A model generated the notes under the pieces. The model saw nothing but the letters and a program-made list of their open reading frames with translations, was not told the DNA's origin and did not search any database. From an uncultured Collinsella sp. (GTDB lineage Bacteria; Actinomycetota; Coriobacteriia; Coriobacteriales; Coriobacteriaceae), in NCBI GenBank assembly GCA_902495945.1, contig CABUZD010000025.1:1-18374 (forward strand): a stretch of 18,374 bases of DNA, read 5' to 3'. This document shows, one piece after another, positions 7,646 to 13,633 of this stretch (its first letter is position 1; each line of letters opens with the position of its first letter). Position numbers and translations under genes: made by a program.

Positions 7646-8410
7646 TTACTGATAATCGACGACGTCGATCCAGTTCTTAAGGAACTCATCGTTCACGTTG
7701 CGCTTACGAGCGAGCTCGGAAGCGGCGACGATGCTCGTCCACTGACGCACGACCTGCATGGGCATGTCGGCACGGTCGCAGTAGAGCTCCAGGTAGGCCT
7801 CGGCCTGGTCCTTGCTGTTGAGGGCAAAGAGCAGGTAGGTGGTGGCAACGTCGGCAGCAGGGGAGCCCTGGGTGGCGTGTGCCCAGTCGCACACATAGAG
7901 CTGGCCGTCGTCGCCGACGATGACGTTGGAGGGGTTGAAGTCGCCGTGGCAGACCTTGAACTCCTTGGTCATGCCGTCCAGACGCTCCTGAAGGTTGTAG
8001 CGCGTGGTGGCATTGAGCTGATCAAGGCTGTCGATCATGCGGGCGTACTTGTCGCGCTGACGGTTGAGCAGCGGGGAGGTGTAGCCGTGGATCTCGATCT
8101 GGAGGTCGACGAACATCTCGAGGTACTCACCAAAGCGCTGGGGCTCGGCAGTCATCTTCTCGGCAAGGGTGGTGCCCGGAACCTTCTCGGTCACGAGCGC
8201 CCAGCCGTTGGCGTTCTCGAGCTGGGAAACCTCGAGCGCCTTGGGGCTGCGGATGCCGCACTCATTGATGCGGGCAAGATTCAAAGCCTCGTTGAACACG
8301 TCGGAGACAGGCTTGGTCTCGTTAAAGACCTTGACAATCTTGTCGCCCAGGTCGTAAACGACCTTGTTGCCACGGCGGACGAGCTCGGTCTTGGAATCGG
8401 GTAGCAGCAT
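7646..8410 (-). CDS. Phosphotransferase-family (APH/choline kinase-like) protein, substrate unknown
   Basis: 254 aa with the protein-kinase-like fold of the APH phosphotransferase family. CHGDFNPSNVIV holds the catalytic loop (His155, Asp157, Asn162) and VCDWAHA the metal-binding Asp175. In the small lobe DKIVKVF gives the likely ATP lysine Lys27, and VFNEALNLARI a candidate partner Glu41. ATG at 8410-8408 has AAAGGA about 8 bases upstream. The gene lies 88 bases downstream of adhE on the same strand with only a hairpin between, so it may be co-transcribed. Members of this family phosphorylate antibiotics, choline, sugars or amino acids, and nothing here fixes the substrate. Calling it an aminoglycoside resistance gene would be unsupported. 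Family assignment is firm, role open. Confidence 0.85.
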   Translation of the reverse strand: MLLPDSKTELVRRGNKVVYDLGDKIVKVFNETKPVSDVFNEALNLARINECGIRSPKALEVSQLENANGWALVTEKVPGTTLAEKMTAEPQRFGEYLEMFVDLQIEIHGYTSPLLNRQRDKYARMIDSLDQLNATTRYNLQERLDGMTKEFKVCHGDFNPSNVIVGDDGQLYVCDWAHATQGSPAADVATTYLLFALNSKDQAEAYLELYCDRADMPMQVVRQWTSIVAASELARKRNVNDEFLKNWIDVVDYQ

Positions 8411-8442
8411 GGTTGCATCCTTTCAACGATGCGATAGAAGCG

Positions 8443-8481
8443 ACGGCGGGGGTGTGTGAAGCACCCGTGCACCCCCGCCGT
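8443..8481 (-). other. Intercistronic hairpin between adhE and the kinase gene
   Basis: A perfect 12-bp stem, ACGGCGGGGGTG (8443-8454) with CACCCCCGCCGT (8470-8481), loop 15. In the - strand transcript it starts 17 bases after the adhE stop. No U-tract follows on that strand, so it is not a standard terminator; it may be a partial terminator or an mRNA-end stabiliser that lowers expression of the kinase relative to adhE. A shorter alternative stem (GGGTG/CACCC, 8450-8466) competes with it. Confidence 0.6.
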
Positions 8482-8498
8482 TAAAAACCGTGCTAAAA

Positions 8499-11147
8499 CT
8501 AGCAGACGGCGTAATCCTGGGGCTCGCGGCCGTAGTAGGCGTCCAGGTAGAGCTCCTTGATCTCGCTCATGAGCGGGTAGCGCGGGTTGGCGCCGGTGCA
8601 CTGGTCGTTGAAAGCCTGCTCGGTCATTTCGTCGAGGGTGTCGAGGAAGTACTGCTCGTCAACACCGTAGTCGGCGATGGTCTTCTTGACGCCGATGAAG
8701 TCCTTGAGCTCTTCGAGCTTCGTGATGAAGTTCTCGAAGACCTCCTTGTCGTCCTTGCCCTCGATGCCGCAGTACTTGGCCATCTCGGCGTAGTTGTGCA
8801 GCGCGTTGGGGTAAGGATACTGGGAGAAGGTACCCATCTTGACGGGAGCCTCGGCGGCGTTGTAGCGCATAACGCGGGTCAGGATGACAGCGTTTGCGAG
8901 GCCGTGGGGCAGGTGATGGAAAGCGCCGAGCTTGTGGGCCATGGAGTGGTTGAGGCCCAGGAAGGCGTTGGCGAAGGCCATACCGGCCATGCAGGAGGCG
9001 TTGTGCATCTCCTCGCGGGCGTGCGGGTCCTTGGCGCCGTTCGTGAAGCTGGAGGGCAGGTTCTCGAAGACGAGCTTGGCAGCGCGCTCGGAGAGGCCCT
9101 TGGTGTAGTCGGAAGCCATGATGGAGACGTAGGACTCGATGGCGTGGGTCATGACGTCGATGCCGGAGGCAGCGGTCAGGCCGCGCGGGGCGGTCATGCA
9201 GTTGTCGGCGTCGACGATAGCCATGTTGGGGAGCAGCGCGTAGTCGGCGAGCGGCCACTTGATGCCGGTCTCCTTGTCGGTGATGATGGCGAACGGCGTG
9301 CACTCGGAGCCGGTACCCGAGGAGGTCGGGACGGCGACGAAGTAGGCCTTCTTGCCCATCTCGGGGAAGGTGAAGATACGCTTGCGGATGTCCATGAAGT
9401 CCATGGCCATGTCCTCAAACTTGCACTCGGGGTGCTCGTACATCATCCACATGATCTTGCCGGCGTCCATAGCGGAGCCACCGCCGACGGCGATAATGAC
9501 GTCCGGCTCAAAGAGAGCCATCTGCTTGGCGCCGCGACGTGCGCACTGCAGCGACGGATCGGGCTCGACGTCGTAGAAGCAGTCGTGGGCGATGCCCATC
9601 TCGTCGAGCTTGGCCTCGATGGCGCGGGTGTTGCCATTCTTGAAGAGGAACTGGTCGGTAACGATGAAGGCGCGCTTCTTGCCCATGACGTTGCCCAGCT
9701 CGTCGAGGGCGACGGGCGTGGAACCCTTCTTGAAGTAGACCTTCTCGGGAGCGCGGAACCACAGCATGTTCTCACGGCGCTCGGCCACAGTCTTAACGTT
9801 GATCAAGTGCTTCACCCCAACGTTCTCGGAGACGGAGTTGCCGCCCCAGGAGCCGCAGCCCAGGGTCAGAGACGGCTTCATGCCAAAGTTGTACAGGTCA
9901 CCGATGCCACCGTGCGAGGACGGGGTGTTGATGACGATGCGGCAGGCCTTCATGACGTGCTCGAACAGGCTGATCTTCTCGGCCTGGGCGGGGTGCACGT
10001 ACAGAGAGGCGGTGTGGCCCGGGCCACCGGCGAGCACCAGGTGCTCGGCCTTGTCGACGGCCTCCTGGAAGTCCTTGGCGTGGTACATGGCCAAGACCGG
10101 GGAGAGCTTCTCGTGGGAGAACTCCTCCTTGGCGGGGTCGGTTGAGGTGACCTCGGCGATCAGGATCTTGGTCTTGGCGGGAACCTCGATGCCGGCGAGC
10201 TCGGCGATCTTGGCAGCGGCCATGCCGGGGATGCGGTGATCGAGAGCGCCGTTCTTGAACATGGCGGCACGCAGGGCCTCCATCTCGGCACCCTGCTTGA
10301 CGAAGTAGCAGCCGCGCTTCTGGAACTCGGCCTTAACCTGGTCATAGATGCTGTCGATGACAGTCACGGACTGCTCGGAAGCGCAGATCATGCCGTTGTC
10401 GAAGGTCTTGGAGTGGATGATGGAGTTGACGGCGAGCAGCACGTCGGCGGTGTCGTCGATGACGACCGGGGTGTTACCGGCGCCAACGCCCAGGGCGGGC
10501 TTGCCCGAGGAGTAAGCGGCCTTGACCATGCCCGGGCCACCGGTGGCGAGGATGATGTCGACGTCGCGCATGACCATGTTGGTCAGCTCGATGGAGGGGA
10601 CATCGACCCAGCCGATGATGCCCTCGGGGGCGCCGGCCTTGACGGCGGCGTCAAGCACGAGCTTGGCGGCGGCGATGGTGCACTTGGCGGCAGCCGGGTG
10701 CGGGGAGATGATGATGGCGTTGCGGGTCTTCAGGCAGATCAGCGTCTTGAAGATCGCGGTGGAGGTGGGGTTGGTCGTCGGGATGACGGCGCCCACGATG
10801 CCGATAGGCTCGGCGATCTTGGTGATGCCGTAAGCCTCGTCGCGCTCCAGGACACCACAGGTCTTGGTGTTCTTGTAAGCGTTATAGATGTACTCTGCGG
10901 CGTAGTGGTTCTTGATGACCTTGTCCTCAAGAACGCCGCGGCCGGTCTCCTCGATGGCCATCTTCGCCAACGGGATACGAGCCTTGTTGGCGGCCATGGC
11001 GGCCTCATAGAAGATCTTGTCGACCTGCTCCTGCGTGTACGTAGCAAAAAGCGCCTGGGCCTCTCGCATCTGAGCGAGCTTAGCCTCAAGCGCCTCTACG
11101 TTGTCCACAATTGCGGGAGTAGTGTTTTCCGGTGACTTTTTCACCAT
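8499..11147 (-). CDS. adhE: Bifunctional acetaldehyde-CoA/alcohol dehydrogenase
   Basis: Fermentative enzyme that reduces acetyl-CoA to acetaldehyde and then ethanol, regenerating two NAD+ per acetyl-CoA; relatives form long cytoplasmic helical filaments called spirosomes. 882 aa, normal for AdhE. The N-terminal aldehyde dehydrogenase half (about 1-450) has the catalytic Cys255 in NGMICASEQS and the NAD loop region ATGGPGMVKAAYSSG. The C-terminal iron alcohol dehydrogenase half has VGGGSAMDAGK, TSSGTGSE and iron ligands Asp664 and His668 (SGIDVMTHAIE), His734 (NHSMAHK) and His748 (HHLPHGLANA). ATG at 11147-11145 has AAGGAG (11154-11159) upstream. Both halves are intact. Upstream palindromes suggest a dedicated regulator. 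Confidence 0.97.
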   Translation of the reverse strand: MVKKSPENTTPAIVDNVEALEAKLAQMREAQALFATYTQEQVDKIFYEAAMAANKARIPLAKMAIEETGRGVLEDKVIKNHYAAEYIYNAYKNTKTCGVLERDEAYGITKIAEPIGIVGAVIPTTNPTSTAIFKTLICLKTRNAIIISPHPAAAKCTIAAAKLVLDAAVKAGAPEGIIGWVDVPSIELTNMVMRDVDIILATGGPGMVKAAYSSGKPALGVGAGNTPVVIDDTADVLLAVNSIIHSKTFDNGMICASEQSVTVIDSIYDQVKAEFQKRGCYFVKQGAEMEALRAAMFKNGALDHRIPGMAAAKIAELAGIEVPAKTKILIAEVTSTDPAKEEFSHEKLSPVLAMYHAKDFQEAVDKAEHLVLAGGPGHTASLYVHPAQAEKISLFEHVMKACRIVINTPSSHGGIGDLYNFGMKPSLTLGCGSWGGNSVSENVGVKHLINVKTVAERRENMLWFRAPEKVYFKKGSTPVALDELGNVMGKKRAFIVTDQFLFKNGNTRAIEAKLDEMGIAHDCFYDVEPDPSLQCARRGAKQMALFEPDVIIAVGGGSAMDAGKIMWMMYEHPECKFEDMAMDFMDIRKRIFTFPEMGKKAYFVAVPTSSGTGSECTPFAIITDKETGIKWPLADYALLPNMAIVDADNCMTAPRGLTAASGIDVMTHAIESYVSIMASDYTKGLSERAAKLVFENLPSSFTNGAKDPHAREEMHNASCMAGMAFANAFLGLNHSMAHKLGAFHHLPHGLANAVILTRVMRYNAAEAPVKMGTFSQYPYPNALHNYAEMAKYCGIEGKDDKEVFENFITKLEELKDFIGVKKTIADYGVDEQYFLDTLDEMTEQAFNDQCTGANPRYPLMSEIKELYLDAYYGREPQDYAVC

Positions 11148-11181
11148 TTGTGTCTCCTTGCGATCGGAGATTTACCCTACG

Positions 11182-11199
11182 TCTTGCATGATAGCAAGA
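11182..11199. repeat. Short inverted repeat upstream of adhE
   Basis: TCTTGC (11182-11187) and GCAAGA (11194-11199) flank a 6-base spacer ATGATA. It lies 35-52 bases before the adhE start, so it is either in the 5' untranslated region or near the promoter. It could be an operator half-site pair or a weak RNA hairpin. It has the same 6-base spacer as the larger palindrome at 11240-11269 but different arms. Confidence 0.4.
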
Positions 11200-11239
11200 A
11201 ATTAATCGGCGAACGGTCAGATTCCTGTAAAAGGCACAC

Positions 11240-11269
11240 TAAAACGCTTCAATATACTGAAGCGTTTTA
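11240..11269. promoter_or_regulatory. Operator-like palindrome in the adhE upstream region
   Basis: TAAAACGCTTCA (11240-11251) and TGAAGCGTTTTA (11258-11269) are perfect 12-bp arms around a 6-base AT-rich spacer. On the - strand the centre contains TATATT (11256-11251), a possible -10, and TTGAAG (11252-11247), a possible -35 for a downstream promoter; either way a bound protein would touch the adhE promoter. It does not fit the Rex consensus (TTGTGAA-N6-TTCACAA), since the half-sites are arranged TTCA...TGAA. The cognate regulator is unknown. Confidence 0.6.
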
Positions 11270-11298
11270 ACTAAACTATCTACCAGTGCATCGCCCCG

Positions 11299-11356
11299 CT
11301 CATTGGGGACAGGCTTACACGGGTGTTTTCGCTCATGTAAGCCTGTCCCCAATGAG
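11299..11356. repeat. REP-like long inverted repeat
   Basis: Two 21-bp perfect arms (11299-11319 and 11336-11356) surround a 16-base loop. The arm core is TTGGGGACAGGCTTACA. From memory, GGGGACAGGC cores of this sort recur in intergenic palindromes linked to REP-associated tyrosine transposases (IS200-like) in many bacteria. No transposase gene is in the window. It lies between the rpmB terminator and the adhE palindrome and has no U-tract, so a terminator role is unlikely. Confidence 0.65.
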
Positions 11357-11359
11357 TGC

Positions 11360-11390
11360 AAAAAGGCGCCCTCCGTAGGGGGGCGCCTTT
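11360..11390 (-). terminator. Rho-independent terminator of rpmB
   Basis: On the - strand AAAGGCGCCC (11390-11381) pairs with GGGCGCCTTT (11371-11362) as a perfect 10-bp stem with a 9-base loop. The T-run continues to 11360. It lies 69 bases beyond the rpmB stop and separates rpmB from adhE. Confidence 0.9.
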
Positions 11391-11458
11391 GGTAAGTTCT
11401 ATGTGAACGCGAGGTCTTTGACCCGGAGAGTCCGAGGTACTTGTTGGTAAGACCTTAT

Positions 11459-11647
11459 TTAGGAGCGCGCAACCTTGCCGGACTTGAGGCAGGTGGAGCA
11501 AACGTTCATCTTGCGACGGTGACCATCGACGACGACGTAGACGCGCTGGATGTTGGGGCGGAACTTACGGTTGGTGACGCGGTGAGAGTGGCTGATGGAG
11601 CGACCGGCAACGGGGTGCTTACCGCAAACTTCGCAAACTTTGGACAT
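11459..11647 (-). CDS. rpmB: Large ribosomal subunit protein bL28, zinc-binding form
   Basis: Structural protein of the 50S subunit, 62 aa. MSKVCEVCGKHPVAGRSISHSH and the later RKFRPNIQRVYV are typical of L28. Cys5 and Cys8 (CEVC) with Cys50 and Cys53 (CSTC) form the two C-x2-C knuckles of the zinc-containing paralogue. In several bacteria a cysteine-free copy replaces this form in low zinc; no such copy is in this window. ATG at 11647-11645 has AAGGAGG (11662-11656) 8 bases upstream. An open frame extends to 11719 but has no family similarity before this start. Monocistronic, with its own promoter and terminator. Confidence 0.96.
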   Translation of the reverse strand: MSKVCEVCGKHPVAGRSISHSHRVTNRKFRPNIQRVYVVVDGHRRKMNVCSTCLKSGKVARS

Positions 11648-11701
11648 AACTGACCCTCCTTGGGCGACAAACGAACATGTCGCGTTAACAAACAAGCCTG
11701 A

Positions 11702-11710
11702 ACTATAGCA
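11702..11710 (-). promoter_or_regulatory. Probable extended -10 promoter of rpmB
   Basis: On the - strand TGC-TATAGT (11710-11702) is an extended -10 about 55 bases before the rpmB start codon. No good -35 is seen at 16-18 bases upstream, which is common for TGn-type promoters. A small inverted repeat GCACAG/CTGTGC (11708-11713 and 11724-11729) abuts it. Confidence 0.45.
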
Positions 11711-11729
11711 CAGAAGCAACTCCCTGTGC

Positions 11730-11938
11730 GTAATCTACACAGAGATATTCCTCTTTTGGCGATAGTGCTCACGCCACGGCCCTGGACGTAGATCCGATTT
11801 GCGTGCAGCAGAGGGGATTATGCCAGCTCGTGCGCGCGTTTTCAAGCTCGTCCCACAAATATATATAGGTTTATGGAGCATTGGGCTCCGTTTACGGATT
11901 GCTCTGTATTTATGCTCGCAATTAAGCTCGAGGTTGGC
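11730..11938. other. Divergent intergenic region between rpmB and pyrR promoters
   Basis: No convincing gene. It contains an AT-rich tract AAATATATATA (11857-11867) within otherwise GC-rich DNA. A possible -35 TTTTCA precedes TATATA by 17 bases, and could be an upstream pyr promoter. Small inverted repeats such as GGAGC/GCTCC (11875-11879 and 11885-11889) are also present. A 46-codon frame at 11820-11960 has GAGGGG before its ATG but no recognisable product. Confidence 0.35.
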
Positions 11939-11944
11939 TACACT
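11939..11944 (+). promoter_or_regulatory. Candidate -10 of the pyr operon promoter
   Basis: TACACT at 11939-11944 with a weak -35 (TCGCAA, 17 bases upstream) would start transcription near 11951, giving a leader of about 150 bases before pyrR. That leader begins just ahead of the first structured element at 11963. Assignment rests mainly on this position. Confidence 0.35.
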
Positions 11945-11962
11945 ATCCCTTGACCATTAAAG

Positions 11963-12060
11963 GGGTACGAGATACCCACATGGAATTACATAGCTGCCAA
12001 AGAGCAGCCCTTCCTGTGGGTGTCTGGTTCCGCTTTGAGCGGTCGGGCATCTATTTTTTT
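11963..12060 (+). promoter_or_regulatory. pyr operon leader: candidate PyrR-binding hairpin and U7 terminator
   Basis: Three elements can be drawn. (1) GGGTA/TACCC (11963-11967, 11973-11977), a short 5' hairpin. (2) A long hairpin: base GATACCCACA/TGTGGGTGTC (11971-11980, 12015-12024), then GGAA/TTCC (11982-11985, 12011-12014), then an asymmetric 7/2 internal loop, then GCTGC/GCAGC (11993-11997, 12004-12008) capped by hexaloop CAAAGA. (3) A terminator: GGTGTCT with GGGCATC (12019-12025, 12045-12051, with wobbles) and CCGCT/AGCGG (12030-12034, 12038-12042), followed by TTTTTTT (12054-12060). The asymmetric bulge and hexaloop resemble the PyrR-binding loops of Bacillus (hexaloop consensus CNGNGA, one mismatch). 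Element 3 shares 12019-12024 with the base of element 2, so the two exclude each other in full form. The direction of the switch is not resolved. Confidence 0.65.
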
Positions 12061-12099
12061 GACTGTGTCAGCAGTCAAGACATGTGAGGAAGGAGATCG

Positions 12100-12684
12100 A
12101 TGGGCACGACTTCCCCCAAGGCGGTCATCATGGACGAGACCGCCGTCAACCGAGCGATGACCCGCATCGCGCACGAGATTCTCGAGCGCAACGAGGGCTG
12201 TGAAGACCTCGCTCTGGTCGGCATCGTCACGCGCGGCGACCTTCTGGCAAAGAAGCTCGCCGAGGAGATCAAGGAGATCGAGGGCGTCGACGTTCCGCTC
12301 GGCAGCCTGGACATCAGCTTCTACCGCGATGACTATGCGACCAATTTCGCTCCCGCGATCCACGCTACCAACATTCCCTTCAGCGTCGACGGCAAGCGCG
12401 TCGTGCTGGTGGACGACATCCTGTATACGGGCCGTACCATCCGCGCCGCTCTCGACGCCGTTATGGACCTGGGCCGACCGAGCCGCATTGAGCTGGCAGT
12501 CCTCGTTGACCGCGGCCACCGCGAGCTCCCCATCTCGCCGGACTTTGTCGGCAAGAACGTTCCCTCGTCGCATGAGGAGAACGTGCACCTATATATGAAG
12601 GAAGTCGACGGCCACACCGCCGTCGAGATTAACGACGTCGCGCCGGGTTCCCACGTGGGCTCCGCGCCGCTGGGAGGTGAGTAG
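12100..12684 (+). CDS. pyrR: Bifunctional pyr operon regulator / uracil phosphoribosyltransferase
   Basis: PyrR binds pyr leader mRNA when UMP or UTP is high and reduces expression of the pyrimidine genes; most members also have uracil phosphoribosyltransferase activity. 194 aa; the usual length is about 180, the surplus being a short C-terminal tail ending GSAPLGGE. The PRPP loop VVLVDDILYTGRT is at residues 101-113. LVGIVTRGDLLAKKLA (39-54) and LDISFYRDD (70-78) are family hallmarks. ATG 12100 lies behind GGAAGGAG. As the first gene of its own operon, and with the structured leader directly upstream, it is placed for autoregulation as in Bacillus. pyrB starts 4 bases after its stop. Confidence 0.96.
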   Translation: MGTTSPKAVIMDETAVNRAMTRIAHEILERNEGCEDLALVGIVTRGDLLAKKLAEEIKEIEGVDVPLGSLDISFYRDDYATNFAPAIHATNIPFSVDGKRVVLVDDILYTGRTIRAALDAVMDLGRPSRIELAVLVDRGHRELPISPDFVGKNVPSSHEENVHLYMKEVDGHTAVEINDVAPGSHVGSAPLGGE

Positions 12685-12688
12685 TACC

Positions 12689-13633
12689 GTGGCGTTCAAC
12701 CATAAGCACCTGATCGACATTACCGAGTACTCCGAAGAGGACATCAAGCTCATCCTCGAGACCGCCAAGGCGTTCTCCGAGGTCAACGAGCGTGCGATCA
12801 AGAAGGTCCCCACGCTCAAGGGCAAGACCATCGTCAACATGTTCAACGAGCCCTCGACGCGCACCCGTAGCTCCTTCGAGCTCGCCGAGAAGCGTCTTTC
12901 GGCCGACAGCCTTAACTTTGGTGGCTCCTCGACCTCCACGGTCAAGGGCGAGAGCCTCGTCGACACCGTTGAGACCCTCAACGCTTATAAGATCGACTGC
13001 ATTGTCGTGCGCGACAAGCACGCCGGCGCTCCCTACATCGTCACGCAGAACTCGCCCGCAAGCGTCATCTGCGCCGGTGACGGCAAGCACAACCATCCTA
13101 CGCAGGCCCTGCTCGACCTGTACACCATCTGGGAGCACAAGGGTGACTTCCACGGTCTGAAGGTCGCCGTCGTCGGCGATATCGCCCACTCCCGCGTTTG
13201 CGGCTCGCTGATCCCCGCCCTTAAGATCATGGGCTGCGAGACCTACGCCGTCGCCCCCGGCACGCTGCTGCCGCCGGCGCCCGAGGTCCTGGGCTGCGAC
13301 CACGTGACGAGCGACCTCGATTCCGTCCTGCCCGAGCTGGACGTCGTCTACATGCTGCGCGTGCAGCAGGAGCGTCTTGAGGGTGCCCCGTTCCCGACCA
13401 TTCGCGAGTACCACAAGCTCTTCGGCCTGACCAAGGACCGCGAGAAGCTCATGAAGCCCGACGCGATCATCTGCCACCCGGGCCCCATCAACCGCGGCGT
13501 CGAGTTCGACTCTTATATGGCCGACCACCCGCAACGCTCCGTCATCCTGGAGCAGGTCTACGCCGGTATCTGCGTGCGTATGGCTATCCTGTATCTGCTG
13601 CTTGGAGGTGCCGATAATGGCCTTGCTTCTTAA
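12689..13633 (+). CDS. pyrB: Aspartate carbamoyltransferase, catalytic subunit
   Basis: Condenses carbamoyl phosphate with aspartate, the first committed step of pyrimidine synthesis. 314 aa. The carbamoyl-phosphate loop NEPSTRTRSSFELA has STRTR at residues 56-60, the mobile loop Lys lies in VKGES (about 86), and HPTQALLDLYT begins at 136. The C-terminal domain ends with CHPGPINRGVE. GTG 12689 is chosen because GGAGG (12673-12677) is 11 bases upstream and the family-like sequence AFNHKHLIDI begins there. An in-frame GTG at 12677 overlaps pyrR and sits on the Shine-Dalgarno. No regulatory subunit pyrI gene is present, so control probably comes through PyrR. It overlaps pyrC by 17 bases. Confidence 0.95.
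   Translation: MAFNHKHLIDITEYSEEDIKLILETAKAFSEVNERAIKKVPTLKGKTIVNMFNEPSTRTRSSFELAEKRLSADSLNFGGSSTSTVKGESLVDTVETLNAYKIDCIVVRDKHAGAPYIVTQNSPASVICAGDGKHNHPTQALLDLYTIWEHKGDFHGLKVAVVGDIAHSRVCGSLIPALKIMGCETYAVAPGTLLPPAPEVLGCDHVTSDLDSVLPELDVVYMLRVQQERLEGAPFPTIREYHKLFGLTKDREKLMKPDAIICHPGPINRGVEFDSYMADHPQRSVILEQVYAGICVRMAILYLLLGGADNGLAS

Noticed and set aside
7646..8410. Calling the kinase an aminoglycoside-resistance gene
   Set aside because: Only the shared APH fold is visible; the family covers many substrates and the context is metabolic, not a resistance cassette.
8490..11135. Long + strand frames (551 and 299 codons) opposite adhE
   Set aside because: Shadows of adhE: repetitive Gly/Val/Leu/His/Asp-rich translation, no motifs and no Shine-Dalgarno.
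11148..11290. A Rex operator in front of adhE
   Set aside because: No TTGTGAA-N6-TTCACAA-like site is seen; the palindrome found has different half-sites.
11280..11501. 73-codon - strand frame through the REP-like repeat and rpmB terminator
   Set aside because: It translates non-coding palindromes and overlaps the rpmB end; no ribosome site.
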